This document shows positions 45,498 to 54,261 of a stretch of 64,000 nucleotides of DNA, piece after piece. A program made the translations under genes and the position numbers. Below the pieces are notes generated by a model that saw nothing but the letters and a program-made list of their open reading frames with translations, searched no databases and was not told where the DNA came from. Each line of letters opens with the position of its first letter. The stretch's first letter is position 1. The stretch spans positions 186,001 to 250,000 of the forward strand of contig NZ_JADYVE010000003.1 of NCBI RefSeq assembly GCF_020193655.1. The letters run 5' to 3'. The stretch is from Ensifer sp. IC3342 (lineage in GTDB: Bacteria > Pseudomonadota > Alphaproteobacteria > Rhizobiales > Rhizobiaceae).

Positions 45498-46184
45498 ATG
45501 GAAACAGTCATACCGCCCTCGCCGCCCGTGCTGCTGCCGAGTTCCCGCAGCCTCGTGGGCTTTCCGGTCCGGCGCGTCTATTGCGTCGGCCGCAACTATG
45601 CGGCCCACGCGATCGAGATGGGGCATGATCCCGACCGCGAACCGCCCTTCTTCTTCCAGAAGAATCCGGACAACCTACTGCCGCCGGGCGAGGATTTCCC
45701 CTACCCGCCGCGCTCTTCTGACGTGCACCACGAGGTGGAACTGATCGTCGCGCTGCGCAGCGGCGGCGCCGACATTCCCGTCGAGGAGGCACTCAACCAT
45801 GTCTATGGATACGCCGTCGGCATCGATTTCACGCGCCGCGACCTGCAGGCAGAAGCCAAGAAAGCCGGCAAGCCCTGGACGGCAGCCAAAGCCTTCGAGC
45901 ATTCCGCACCGGTCTCGGAGATCGTGCCGGCCGAAGCGATCGGCCACCCGGGCAACGGCAACATCTGGCTGAAGGTCAACGGCGAAACGCGCCAGCAGGG
46001 CGATCTCGACCAGATGATCTGGAAGGTACCCGAAATCATCGCCGAGCTTTCGACGACGTTCACGCTTGCGCCGGGCGACGTCATCATGACCGGAACGCCC
46101 GCAGGCGTCGGCCCGGTTCAGCGCGGCGATGTCGTCACCTGCGGTGTCGATGGCATCGCCGCGCTCTCGGTCACTGTGGTCTAA
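45498..46184 (+). CDS. fumarylacetoacetate hydrolase family protein
   Basis: 228 aa. CVGRNYAAHAIEMGHDPDREPPFFFQKNPDNLLPPGEDFPYPP, HHEVELIVAL, YAVGIDFTRRDLQAEAKKAGKPWTAAKAFEHSAPV and DVIMTGTPAGVGPVQRGD are the FAH family core, which uses acidic Mg2+ ligands. It could hydrolyse a 2-oxo-acid such as fumarylpyruvate or act as a decarboxylase/isomerase. Start preceded by AAGGGGACG. 24 bases upstream of the gamma-carbonic anhydrase. Confidence 0.92.
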   Translation: METVIPPSPPVLLPSSRSLVGFPVRRVYCVGRNYAAHAIEMGHDPDREPPFFFQKNPDNLLPPGEDFPYPPRSSDVHHEVELIVALRSGGADIPVEEALNHVYGYAVGIDFTRRDLQAEAKKAGKPWTAAKAFEHSAPVSEIVPAEAIGHPGNGNIWLKVNGETRQQGDLDQMIWKVPEIIAELSTTFTLAPGDVIMTGTPAGVGPVQRGDVVTCGVDGIAALSVTVV

Positions 46185-46208
46185 CCTGACACCAGGAAGG
46201 AAACTCGC

Positions 46209-46739
46209 ATGCCGCTCTTCGCACTTGGACCGCTGCGGCCGCAACGGCCGGCGGAAGGCAGCTATTGGGTCGCCCCCGACGCCAACCTCATCGGCCAGGT
46301 GGAAATCGGCGAGGATGTCGGCATCTGGTTCGGCGCGACACTGCGTGGCGACAACGAGCCGATCCGCATCGGCGCGCGCACGAATATCCAGGAAGCCGTC
46401 ATCATCCATGTCGACCCCGGTTTTCCGACGACCATCGGAGAAGGTTGCACCATCGGCCATCGGGCGATCATCCACGGCTGCTCGATCGGCGACAATTCGC
46501 TGATCGGCATGGGCGCGACCGTGTTGAATGGTGCGCGGATCGGCAGGAACTGCCTTGTAGGCGCCAATGCACTCATCACGGAAGGCAAGCAATTTCCAGA
46601 CAATTCGCTGATTGTCGGTGCGCCAGCCAAAGCGATCCGCACGCTTGATGACGCCGCTGTCGATAAGCTGAAACGTTCCGCCGAACATTATGTGAAGAAC
46701 TGGCAGCGCTATGCCGCCCAGCTCACGCGCCTGGACTGA
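46209..46739 (+). CDS. gamma-carbonic anhydrase family protein
   Basis: 176 aa left-handed beta-helix protein. The hexapeptide repeat region includes VGIWFGATLRGDNEPIRIGARTNIQEAVIIHVDPG and CTIGHRAIIHGCSIGDNSLIGMGATVLNGARIG, with Zn ligands from the HVD and H..IIHG stretches. Trimers are typical. Many members lack detectable carbonic anhydrase activity, so the activity is inferred. AGGAAGGA lies 9 bases before the ATG. In an operon with the FAH-family gene. Confidence 0.93.
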   Translation: MPLFALGPLRPQRPAEGSYWVAPDANLIGQVEIGEDVGIWFGATLRGDNEPIRIGARTNIQEAVIIHVDPGFPTTIGEGCTIGHRAIIHGCSIGDNSLIGMGATVLNGARIGRNCLVGANALITEGKQFPDNSLIVGAPAKAIRTLDDAAVDKLKRSAEHYVKNWQRYAAQLTRLD

Positions 46740-46757
46740 CGCTCACGCCGGTCCAAA

Positions 46758-47156
46758 TCAAGCGGCGCAGCTTTTGCAGTGGCCGCGGATCTCGATCGTC
46801 GTCTTTTCGGTCTTGAAGCTCTGCGCGCGCACGAGTGCCGAAAGGCGATCCTCGATCGCTGCGTCGTGGAACTCCGTCACCTGACCACAGCCCTCGCAGA
46901 TCGTAAAGGCGGTGACGCCGCGATCATGCTCGTGCTCATGCGGGCAGGTGCAAGCCACGAAGGCGTTCAGGCTTTCGAGCCGATGGACGAGGCCGTACTC
47001 CAGCAGCTTGTCCAGCGCGCGATAGACCTGCAGCGGCGCACGAAAACCCTGGTCACGCAGCTTGTCGAGAATGGTATAGGCGCTCATCGGGCCTTCCGAA
47101 TGGGCCAGCGCTCCCATGACCAGCGACTGGTTTTTCGTCAATTGCGGCGTGCCCAT
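46758..47156 (-). CDS. zur: zinc uptake regulator Zur
   Basis: 132 aa Fur family. The winged helix includes PMSAYTILDKLRDQGFRAPLQVYRALDKLLEYGLVHRLESLNAFVAC. A zinc/structural set of Cys and His is CTCPHEHEHDRG, ICEGCGQ and GHCKSCAA at the C-terminus. It represses zinc uptake genes when zinc is replete. The ATG overlaps the znuB stop as TGATG. I group it with znuBC on genomic context and Zur-like boxes; Fur/Mur alternatives are unlikely. Confidence 0.92.
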   Translation of the reverse strand: MGTPQLTKNQSLVMGALAHSEGPMSAYTILDKLRDQGFRAPLQVYRALDKLLEYGLVHRLESLNAFVACTCPHEHEHDRGVTAFTICEGCGQVTEFHDAAIEDRLSALVRAQSFKTEKTTIEIRGHCKSCAA

Positions 47157-47983
47157 CAATGATGCCCTCCGTGCGAAGAATGTGATGCGCTTTCAAGCCT
47201 TCTGCCGACCGGCACGAGACTCAGCACGAACAGCGCCAGCGCCGCGACCACAATAGACGGTCCCGACGGCGTGTCGAAGTGGAGCGAGCCGAAAAGACCG
47301 CCGGCCACGGCGAGCGCGCCGATCAGGGAAGCGAGAACGGCCATGATCTCCGGCGAGCCGGCAAAGCGGCGCGCGGTCGCCGCCGGTATGATCAGAAGCG
47401 ACGTGATCAACAGGATGCCGACGATCTTCATGGCGATGGCGATCACCAGCGCCATCAGCAGCATGAAGAAAAGCCGCGCCCTCTCCGGCTGCAGCCCTTC
47501 GGCCTCCGCCAGTTCCGGATTGACGGTCGAGGCAAGCAGCGGCCGCCAGAGATAGACGAGCGCGAAGATCACCAGGATGCCGCCGCCCCAGATGATGTCG
47601 ATGTCGGCCTCGGAAACGGCGAGGATATCACCGAAGAGAAAACCGACGAGATCGATCCGAACCCAGGTCATGAAGGCAACGATGACGAGGCCGATCGACA
47701 GTGCCGAATGCGAAAGTATGCCGAGCAGCGCATCTGTCGACAGCGCACCGCGCTTCTGCAGGAAGAGCAGCAGCAGCGAGACGATGGAGGCGACGATGAA
47801 GACGCTGACCATCAGGTTGAGCTCGAGGAGCAGCGACAGCGCCACGCCGAGCAGCGCCGAATGCGCCATCGTGTCGCCGAAATAGGCCATGCGCCGCCAG
47901 ATGACGAAGCAGCCGAGCGGGCCTGCAACCATGGCGATGCCAATGCCGGCGACAAGCGCACGGATGAAGAAATCGTCAAGCAT
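47156..47983 (-). CDS. znuB: zinc ABC transporter permease ZnuB
   Basis: 275 aa with about eight TM segments, the ABC-3 metal permease type (MLDDFFIRALVAGIGIAMVAGPLGCFVIWRRMAYFGDTMAHSALLGVALSLLLEL; LLITSLLIIPAATARRFA). The FGDTMAHSAL loop is the ATPase-coupling motif. The stop overlaps the zur start. Its own start overlaps the end of znuC by 8 bases. Imports Zn2+ with ZnuA and ZnuC. Confidence 0.95.
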   Translation of the reverse strand: MLDDFFIRALVAGIGIAMVAGPLGCFVIWRRMAYFGDTMAHSALLGVALSLLLELNLMVSVFIVASIVSLLLLFLQKRGALSTDALLGILSHSALSIGLVIVAFMTWVRIDLVGFLFGDILAVSEADIDIIWGGGILVIFALVYLWRPLLASTVNPELAEAEGLQPERARLFFMLLMALVIAIAMKIVGILLITSLLIIPAATARRFAGSPEIMAVLASLIGALAVAGGLFGSLHFDTPSGPSIVVAALALFVLSLVPVGRRLESASHSSHGGHH

Positions 47984-48884
47984 CGCGCTTCTCCGCCTGT
48001 TCGAAGCCCTGGAGTCGCGTGTGATGGCCGCAGCCGCAGTCCGGATCGTGATCGTGCACGTCCTCGGTTTCATCATGGTGATGATGCCCATCGCCCGGGA
48101 AGCAGCTTTCGGTAATGCTGCCATCGGCATGCAGCACGCGGCCGTCCGGCAGGTGCGTATGGTCGTGATGATGGCTGTAGAACGCGAGCGTGCCAGCCGC
48201 CCGCCGACCGAACAGCTTCAGATATTCCGGGCTGCGGCTCACCGCCTGCGGCGTGCCGCGGCAGCAGACATGTCCGTTTAGGCAGACGACAGTATCGGTC
48301 TCGGCCATGACGATGTGGAGATCATGCGAGATCAGCAGGATGCCGCAGCCCGTGCGGTTACGGATCTGCTTGATCAGTTCGTAAAGCGCGATCTCGCCGG
48401 AGAAGTCGACGCCCTGGACCGGCTCGTCGAGAACGAGCAGATCGGGTTTGCGGGCGATTGCGCGGGCGAGCAGCGCGCGCTGGAACTCGCCACCCGAAAG
48501 ATGCTGCACCTCGGCCTTCGCCATGTGCAGCATGCCGGTTGCGGCGAGCGCCTCCTCGATCTCGCGCCCCTTCAACGGCCCGGTCAGCGTCATCAGCCGC
48601 TCGACGGTCAACGGCAAGGTCCAGTCCACGGCGAGCTTCTGCGGCACATAGCCGACCTTGAGCCCAGCGACCCGCTCGACATGGCCCTCGTCCGGCTTCA
48701 GCACGCCGATCGCCGTCTTCGCCGTCGTCGATTTCCCCGAGCCGTTCGGCCCGATGAGGGTGACGATTTCGCCGCGGTTGATCGAAAACTCGACGCCGCG
48801 CACGAGCCATCGCCCGTTCCGGCGCACCCCGGTATTGTTGAGGCTGACGAGAGGCCTCGTTTCTGGCGATCGGTAATTCAGCAT
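47976..48884 (-). CDS. znuC: zinc ABC transporter ATP-binding protein ZnuC
   Basis: 302 aa. Walker A IGPNGSGKST, signature LSGGEFQRALLARA and Walker B LLVLDEPVQGVDF with H-loop LISHDLHIV. The C-terminal tail from about residue 243 is remarkable: HHHDHTH, then GDGHHHHDETEDVHDHDPDCGCGHH. Such His-rich ends occur in some ZnuC proteins and probably buffer or sense zinc on the cytosolic face. I chose MLNYRSPETRPLV. Divergent from znuA across two Zur-like boxes. Confidence 0.95.
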   Translation of the reverse strand: MLNYRSPETRPLVSLNNTGVRRNGRWLVRGVEFSINRGEIVTLIGPNGSGKSTTAKTAIGVLKPDEGHVERVAGLKVGYVPQKLAVDWTLPLTVERLMTLTGPLKGREIEEALAATGMLHMAKAEVQHLSGGEFQRALLARAIARKPDLLVLDEPVQGVDFSGEIALYELIKQIRNRTGCGILLISHDLHIVMAETDTVVCLNGHVCCRGTPQAVSRSPEYLKLFGRRAAGTLAFYSHHHDHTHLPDGRVLHADGSITESCFPGDGHHHHDETEDVHDHDPDCGCGHHTRLQGFEQAEKRDA

Positions 48885-48925
48885 CAAAAATTTCCGGTTT
48901 GATGGTTGCCACTGGCTATCGCACA

Positions 48926-48963
48926 CGTTATAGCATAACGCAATTGATGTAATAACATTACAT
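48926..48963. promoter_or_regulatory. paired Zur-like boxes in the znuC/znuA divergent region
   Basis: Two palindromes 22 bp apart centre to centre: CGTTAT-AGC-ATAACG (48926-48940) and ATGTAAT-AAC-ATTACAT (48947-48963). They resemble the TGTTATAnTATAACA-type Zur consensus and lie between the divergent znuCB-zur and znuA genes, so one pair can control both directions. Confidence 0.75.
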
Positions 48964-49033
48964 GGCAACCCTGCGCAACACCCATGCACAGAGGCTGCCG
49001 GACATTATGAACCTGTAAAGCTCGGAGACCCCG

Positions 49034-50056
49034 ATGAAATCGACGCCTGCCCTGCTCTTTGCATCGACTGTTCTACTCTCCTCTCCCGCCTGGGCGGATG
49101 CACCCCATGTGGTGGCTTCCATCAAGCCCGTCCACTCGCTGGTCGCGTCGATCATGGAGGGGGTTGGAGAACCGTCGCTTATCGTCGAGGGCGGCGCCTC
49201 CCCGCATACCTACAACATGAAGCCGTCGAATGCCGCGGCCCTGCAGGAGGCTAAGGTGGTGTTCTGGGTCGGGCACGGCCTCGAAGCTTTCCTCGCCAAA
49301 CCGCTCGAAGCGCTCGGCAGCGGTGCCAAGGTGGTGGAACTCGGCGAGGCGCCCGGCCTTGAGAAGCTGACGTTCCGCGAGGGCGGAGCGTTCGAGCCTC
49401 ACGCCGACGACGATGAAGGTCACGAAGCCGACGGTCACGGTGCCGAAGAAGCCGCCCATGATGGCCACGAACATGAAGAGCATGCCGCTGAACAGGAGCC
49501 GGCTAACGATCACGAGCACCACCATGCCGAGGGCGAGTTCGACATGCATATGTGGCTCGACCCCATGAACGCCAAGGCAATGGCGACCGAGATCGAAAAG
49601 GCGCTCTCCGAAGCCGACCCCGACAACGCCTCCGCCTACGAGGCCAATCTGGTCAAGCTCAATCAAAGATTGGATGCACTGGACAAACACCTCGCCGAGA
49701 CGGTCGCGCCGGTCCAGGATAAGCCTTTCGTCGTCTTCCACGACGCCTATCAATATTTCGAGCGTCGCTACAAAGTGCGGGTCGCCGGCTCCATCACCGT
49801 CAGCCCCGAAGTGCTTCCCGGCGCCGAACGGCTTTCCGAAATCCGTACCAAGATCAAGGAGCTGGGCGCGACCTGCGTCTTCGCCGAACCGCAGTTCGAG
49901 CCGAAGCTGATCAACGTCGTTATCGAGGGCACTCCAGCCAAATCGGGAACCCTCGACCCCGAGGCGGCAACGCTTGATGCCGGGCCGGACCTCTATTTCC
50001 AACTGATGGAAAACATCGGCGCATCCTTAAAATCCTGCCTCGCTTCGCCGAGCTAA
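49034..50056 (+). CDS. znuA: zinc ABC transporter substrate-binding protein ZnuA
   Basis: 340 aa. Signal peptide MKSTPALLFASTVLLSSPAWA. Metal-binding positions include H58 in GGASPHTY and H172 in DMHMWLDP. The long acidic His-rich loop between about residues 123 and 165 (GHEADGHGAEEAAHDGHEHEEH, then HEHHHAEGEF) is typical of proteobacterial ZnuA and delivers zinc to the site. GGAG about 7 bases before the ATG. Divergent from znuC. Confidence 0.95.
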   Translation: MKSTPALLFASTVLLSSPAWADAPHVVASIKPVHSLVASIMEGVGEPSLIVEGGASPHTYNMKPSNAAALQEAKVVFWVGHGLEAFLAKPLEALGSGAKVVELGEAPGLEKLTFREGGAFEPHADDDEGHEADGHGAEEAAHDGHEHEEHAAEQEPANDHEHHHAEGEFDMHMWLDPMNAKAMATEIEKALSEADPDNASAYEANLVKLNQRLDALDKHLAETVAPVQDKPFVVFHDAYQYFERRYKVRVAGSITVSPEVLPGAERLSEIRTKIKELGATCVFAEPQFEPKLINVVIEGTPAKSGTLDPEAATLDAGPDLYFQLMENIGASLKSCLASPS

Positions 50057-50057
50057 A

Positions 50058-50102
50058 GCAGTTCTAGGAAAAGCGTGTAACGATTTTCCGTCCGGAATTG
50101 CG
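50058..50102. repeat. C-type palindrome, right arm conserved
   Basis: TAGGAAAAGCGTGTAACGATTTTCC followed by CGGAATTGCG; compared with the 30.07-kb copy, the left arm is degenerate (GCAGTTCTAGG). It sits at the znuA 3' end. Confidence 0.6.
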
Positions 50103-50172
50103 AATTCCAAAAGTCGTCCTCCCAAGACGGCGAAGGCGGGCTGCCAAGTCCGCCTTTTCTTTCCTGCCTCGT

Positions 50173-50187
50173 CGTTATGATATAACA
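50173..50187. promoter_or_regulatory. Zur-like box before the COG0523 GTPase gene
   Basis: GTTAT-GAT-ATAAC, a 13-bp near-perfect palindrome ending 14 bases before the ATG. It closely matches the CGTTAT-AGC-ATAACG box at znu. It puts the zinc GTPase gene under Zur control. Confidence 0.75.
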
Positions 50188-50201
50188 TACGGAAACCAAC
50201 A

Positions 50202-51404
50202 ATGGAAAAACTCCCCGTCACCGTCCTTTCCGGATTTCTCGGCGCCGGTAAGACGACACTGCTGAACCATGTGCTTTCCAACCGTGACGGCCTGCGCGTC
50301 GCCGTGATCGTCAATGACATGAGCGAGATCAACATCGACGCCTCGCTGGTCCGTGAGGGCGGCGCCAATCTTTCGCGTACGGAGGAACAGCTCGTCGAGA
50401 TGACCAATGGTTGCATCTGTTGCACACTTCGCGACGATCTCCTGCGCGAGGTGCGCAGCCTCGCCGAACAGGATCGCTTCGACTACCTGCTGATTGAATC
50501 GAGCGGCATTTCCGAGCCCCTTCCAGTCGCGACCACATTCGACTTCCGCGATGAAAATGGCGAAAGCCTCGCCGATGTCGCCCGCCTCGACACGATGGTG
50601 ACAGTGGTGGATGCCGCCAACCTGCTCGCCGACTATTCCTCGCTCGACTTCCTCGCCGATCGGGGCGAGACGGCGGGCGAAGGGGACACCCGTACGCTGG
50701 TCGATCTGCTGGTCGAGCAGATCGAATTCGCCGATGTCGTTGTCCTCAACAAGGTGGCAACGGCGTCGGCGGAACAACTCGACGCCGCGCGCAAGATCAT
50801 TGTCGGTCTTAACCCGGACGCGAAACTGATCGAAACCGATTTCGGCAGGGTGGAACTGCGCGAAGTGCTCGGCACCCGCCGCTTCGATTTGCTCAAGGCT
50901 GAGCAGCATCCACTCTGGTACAAGGAACTCAACGGTTTCAAGGATCACCTCCCGGAAACGGAGGAATACGGCATCCGTTCCTTCGTGTATCGGGCGCGCC
51001 AGCCCCTCGATCCGATGCGCTTCCAGGCCTTCCTGAACCAGTCTTGGCCGGGCGTGCTACGCGCCAAGGGCTTCTTCTGGCTGGCCACCCGCCCCTATCA
51101 CGTCGGCGAACTGAGCCAGGCGGGACCGCTGGTGCGCACGGGCAAGATGGGCCTCTGGTGGGCGGCGGTGCCCAGGGAGCAATGGCCACGCGACACCGGC
51201 TTCCTCAAGGCGATCGCCCCCTATATCGATCCGGTCTGGGGCGACCGGCGGCAAGAAATCGTCTTCATCGGCGCCGATCCGATGCATGAGACGACACTTC
51301 GCGCCGAGCTCGATGCCTGCCTGATCAAGGAAGACGCCTTTCGGCCGGAGAGCTGGCGCGATCTGCCGGATCCCTTCGCAAGCTGGACGCAGCGGGCGGC
51401 CTGA
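50202..51404 (+). CDS. COG0523 (CobW/ZigA-like) zinc-associated GTPase
   Basis: 400 aa. Walker [11 protein letters not shown] (residues 10-19), the metal-binding CICC (C71-C74) in [14 protein letters not shown], switch ESSGISEP and base-recognition LNKVA near residue 184. A CobW C-terminal domain is present ([17 protein letters not shown]). A Zur-like box 14 bases upstream supports a role in zinc trafficking under zinc limitation, as in ZigA/ZagA/YeiR-type members, rather than cobalt insertion; that is inference. Confidence 0.92.
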   Translation: MEKLPVTVLSGFLGAGKTTLLNHVLSNRDGLRVAVIVNDMSEINIDASLVREGGANLSRTEEQLVEMTNGCICCTLRDDLLREVRSLAEQDRFDYLLIESSGISEPLPVATTFDFRDENGESLADVARLDTMVTVVDAANLLADYSSLDFLADRGETAGEGDTRTLVDLLVEQIEFADVVVLNKVATASAEQLDAARKIIVGLNPDAKLIETDFGRVELREVLGTRRFDLLKAEQHPLWYKELNGFKDHLPETEEYGIRSFVYRARQPLDPMRFQAFLNQSWPGVLRAKGFFWLATRPYHVGELSQAGPLVRTGKMGLWWAAVPREQWPRDTGFLKAIAPYIDPVWGDRRQEIVFIGADPMHETTLRAELDACLIKEDAFRPESWRDLPDPFASWTQRAA

Positions 51405-51619
51405 TGTCGGGCATGCCGTCGCGACGCAGACTCCGCTTCGTTTGCACGGCGTTGAACGCAGCGGGGCGGCCCGTGCCGATGTTCGACCCGTTCTTCGACG
51501 AGGAAGCGGCGGCGGCACCCTCGGACGAGCAAGGCTCAATCGAGCTGTCGCTTTTCGGTCCGCGAGAGCAGGAGAACTTCCCGAGTCTCCTCCCATCGCG
51601 CACGGCGCCGCCTTTCTGA
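51404..51619 (+). CDS. small protein translationally coupled to the zinc GTPase
   Basis: 71 aa. The start overlaps the GTPase stop (TGATG). Basic lead, then MFDPFFDEEAAAAPSDEQGSIELSLFGPREQENFPS. No family is recognised and no metal-ligand pattern is visible. It may be a real downstream gene of the Zur-controlled unit or a chance frame. Confidence 0.4.
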   Translation: MSGMPSRRRLRFVCTALNAAGRPVPMFDPFFDEEAAAAPSDEQGSIELSLFGPREQENFPSLLPSRTAPPF

Positions 51620-51632
51620 GGTCGGGCCTCAC

Positions 51633-51735
51633 GCACGAGTTCTTAAATCGGTATCGATTTGGGGACAAAATCATGCGGCGATTCTAAATGCTACAGCGAC
51701 CTTTTGCGCGTCCCAAAAGACGCGCGTCGCTGTAG
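51633..51735. repeat. A-B composite palindrome, inverted copy
   Basis: Hairpin A (51691-51735) has arms CTACAGCGAC.. and ..GTCGCTGTAG. Left of it lies a partly decayed hairpin B around TTCTTAAATCG/CGATTTGGGGA. The orientation is as at 23.8 kb. Located between the coupled small gene and the convergent rcnB-like gene. Confidence 0.75.
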
Positions 51736-51747
51736 TCGGTCGAAAAC

Positions 51748-51773
51748 GAGGCGGCCCGACAGGCCGCCGCCTC
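51748..51773 (-). terminator. terminator of the RcnB-like gene
   Basis: GAGGCGGC (51748-51755) pairs with GCCGCCTC (51766-51773). On the minus strand it is followed by GTTTTC. It is 13 bases past the rcnB-like stop; the short U-run makes it moderately strong. Confidence 0.65.
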
Positions 51774-51785
51774 TTCAAGCTGGGA

Positions 51786-52154
51786 TTAGTGCGCTGCGGC
51801 GAGCCCGACGATCACGCCGGTCGCGAGGCTGATAAGCAGGAAATCATTGTCGACGCGCACCCATTGCTGGCCGCGTGGCGGTGTGCGCAGCTTGTAGCGG
51901 CGGTAGTCACGGACGTAGGCCATGCGGCGACGCTCGGTCGGGCTCAGCCGATGGCCGCGAGCCCAGCGATGCTTCTTGATGATCACCCGCTTTTCCACCG
52001 TCTTCTCGACGCGCTTATGTACGTGGCGGTCGACAGACTTGGATCGGTAACGGTCATGCGCCTGCGCAACCTCGAAAGATCCGGACGGCTGGGCGAGAGC
52101 CATGGGGCTTGCCAGGAAGGAACTGGCGACCAGGGCAATGATGAGACGTTTCAT
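51786..52154 (-). CDS. RcnB-family periplasmic protein
   Basis: 122 aa. Signal peptide (MKRLIIALVASSFLASPMALA). RWARGHRLSPTERRRMAYVRDYRRYKLRTPPRGQQWVRVDNDFLLISLATGVIVGL has the RcnB pattern, and a His/Lys-rich linker precedes it (VDRHVHKRVEKTVEKRVIIKKHR). RcnB affects nickel/cobalt homeostasis in E. coli; here its role is inferred. Follows the zinc regulon region but has no Zur-like box. Confidence 0.85.
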   Translation of the reverse strand: MKRLIIALVASSFLASPMALAQPSGSFEVAQAHDRYRSKSVDRHVHKRVEKTVEKRVIIKKHRWARGHRLSPTERRRMAYVRDYRRYKLRTPPRGQQWVRVDNDFLLISLATGVIVGLAAAH

Positions 52155-52283
52155 GAGGGGCTTCCTTTTGTTGTCTGCCCCTCGAAACTAAAGTTCCCTT
52201 CCTGAACCGAAGATGAAACGTCGCGTTACATTTATGTAATGATAACTGTAGTTTATGATTGTTTCCTTATAAATGGAATTCAT

Positions 52284-53906
52284 TCAGACAAGCGCCTGAT
52301 AACGAAAGTGATCGAAATCGGCCGGCAGTGCGCTGCCTGAGGTGTCGAAGGCGAACATGCCGGCAAAGGCGCCGGTGAACGAGCCGTGCTCGCCCCGCCC
52401 ACCTTCATCGGAAACCACGCCGGCGTCGAGCCCCGGACCGATCGCCTGCCAATCGTCGTGCTCCGTCGCTCGCCAGAAGAACTGCAGATCGTTGTCGCGC
52501 ACTTCCATCGCGAGGTGGATCGGTCCCTCCGGAACCGCGACGCCGCTGACCGCCGGGAACTCCAGGCGGCCATGCGGAAAATCGCCGGGGCATGAGAGGA
52601 TGGTGACGACCCGTCCGAGCTTCTCGTGCCAGCTGACGCCCAATGCATGGAACTTATGCCTGTTGTAGTAATGCGTCAGGCCGGCCACCTGCTGATAAGT
52701 CTCGGGTGCAAACTCGACGACGGTCTCGGCCCGGAACGAATGGTGCTCCTGCCGCCGGGCCACCAGCGCCTGCTCGAACCAACTGCCGATGCTTTCGCGC
52801 CCGAACAGCCGGAGATGCCCTTCCCGCCACGTCAGCGAAAAGATGCGTTCGGCCACAGGCGTGCGCAGCCACTGGAACTCGGAGGGCAGCGCGGCCTCGT
52901 CGAAATCGGTTTCGACCACGCCTGGTTGCGCGACGGCGCTCGCGCCTGCCGGCGCCGGAACGGTGATGTCCGGGAGCGTGCCGCCGTTTTCGAGGTAAAG
53001 CCAGCCATCCTCGCGCCAGACGCACTTCTGGATCGCCGTCTCGCGGCCGAGAGTGCAGCGCCGTTTCGGCGGCAGTGGACGACCGCAAAGGTGGGTATGA
53101 TAGGCCTGCCCGTCCGGCGTCTCGACATATTGTCCGTGCCCTGCCCGCTGCAGCGCGGCTTCGGGATGATCCTTCGAGGTAATGAGATGGGTATTCGGAT
53201 GCGTCTCGTAGGGGCCGTCGATGATGCGCGAACGCGCCATCGTCACTGCATGGTCGTAGCCGGTGCCACCTTCGGCGACCGTCAGGTAATACCAACCATC
53301 GCGCTTGAAGAGATGCGGTCCCTCGACCAGGCCGAGCGAGCTGCCGGCGAAGATGTTCTTGACCGGGCCGACGAGCCGGCGCGTGCGCTCGTCCCACTCC
53401 TGCAGAAGAATGCCGTCGAAAGCCGGGCTCTTCGGCGCGCCGCCGAAGCTTTCGGTGCGGTGGTTCCACTGCATGTTGAGGAACCACTTGCGGCCGTCAT
53501 CATCATGGAAGAGCGAGGGGTCGAAGCCGGAGGAATTGACATAGACCGGATCGGACCAGGTTGCCTCCACGGCTTCTGCCGTGACGATGTAGTTGTGCGC
53601 GTCCTTGAAGTTGCCGTCGAAGCGCTTGACGTCGGTGTAGACCAGCCAGAACAGCCCGTCGGAATAGGACAGGCACGGCGCCCAGATGCCGCAGCTGTCG
53701 GGATTCCCGCGCATGTCGAGCTGGCTTGCCCGCTCCAACGGCCGGCGCACGAGCCGCCAATTCACGAGATCGCGCGAATGGTGGATCTGCACACCCGGAT
53801 ACCATTCGAAGGTCGAGGTTGCGATGTAATAGTCGTCTCCAACGCGGCAGATCGACGGGTCTGGGTTGAACCCCGGCAGGATCGGGTTGCGGATAGTCGC
53901 GACCAT
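52284..53906 (-). CDS. glycoside hydrolase family 43 beta-xylosidase/arabinosidase
   Basis: 540 aa. Five-bladed propeller with catalytic Asp16 (NPILPGFNPDPS), the pKa-modulating Asp129 (SSGFDPSLFHDDDGRKWF) and acid Glu195 (LVEGPHLFKRDGWYYL). It also carries the C-terminal beta-sandwich of XynB-type enzymes. No signal peptide, so it is probably cytoplasmic and acts on imported xylo-oligosaccharides. A 457-base gap separates it from the divergent TRAP genes; no xylose transport genes are near. Confidence 0.93.
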   Translation of the reverse strand: MVATIRNPILPGFNPDPSICRVGDDYYIATSTFEWYPGVQIHHSRDLVNWRLVRRPLERASQLDMRGNPDSCGIWAPCLSYSDGLFWLVYTDVKRFDGNFKDAHNYIVTAEAVEATWSDPVYVNSSGFDPSLFHDDDGRKWFLNMQWNHRTESFGGAPKSPAFDGILLQEWDERTRRLVGPVKNIFAGSSLGLVEGPHLFKRDGWYYLTVAEGGTGYDHAVTMARSRIIDGPYETHPNTHLITSKDHPEAALQRAGHGQYVETPDGQAYHTHLCGRPLPPKRRCTLGRETAIQKCVWREDGWLYLENGGTLPDITVPAPAGASAVAQPGVVETDFDEAALPSEFQWLRTPVAERIFSLTWREGHLRLFGRESIGSWFEQALVARRQEHHSFRAETVVEFAPETYQQVAGLTHYYNRHKFHALGVSWHEKLGRVVTILSCPGDFPHGRLEFPAVSGVAVPEGPIHLAMEVRDNDLQFFWRATEHDDWQAIGPGLDAGVVSDEGGRGEHGSFTGAFAGMFAFDTSGSALPADFDHFRYQALV

Positions 53907-53984
53907 GGCTTGCCTCTTCCCTGTATCACGATGATTTTGGGTGCAATCGACCCAAAGTCATGAACGTGATCGATTCCTATAAGT

Positions 53985-54036
53985 TAGAGCGGGATGCGGG
54001 CGGAAAACCGCTCACACCTTTCCTCATCCCGCCCTA
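53985..54036. repeat. C-type palindrome, GCGGGATG variant
   Basis: Arms TAGAGCGGGATG and CATCCCGCCCTA enclose GGCGGAAAACCGCTCACACC; the core GGAAAACCG...TTTCC matches the CAATTCC-armed copies. A variant with the same core but different ends suggests one family with two terminal types. Confidence 0.65.
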
Positions 54037-54238
54037 GATTCTCGGCGAGTGCATCCAGCCTGAAACTCCGAAGCGTTTCAAGCCCCCGTCACGCGGTGCC
54101 TGTGCAGGACGGAGCAAGCGCATCGTCATGTTCTCGAATCGCCTGAGCATGGCTGAAACCGGTGTCCATTCTGTGGAAGGCATATGGAGATCACCACGCT
54201 GCTGTGCCTAAGTCTTGGGCATTTACCGTCGGCCCCTG

Positions 54239-54261
54239 TTCGACTTTCGTCTGAGACCCCG
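54239..54261. promoter_or_regulatory. shared TRAP upstream motif, dctQ side
   Basis: The block TTCGACTTT-C-GTCT-G-AGAC-C-CCG contains the 9-bp palindrome GTCTGAGAC and ends 105 bases before dctQ. 20 of 23 positions are identical to the block at 58363-58385 upstream of dctP. No regulator gene is near. Confidence 0.55.
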
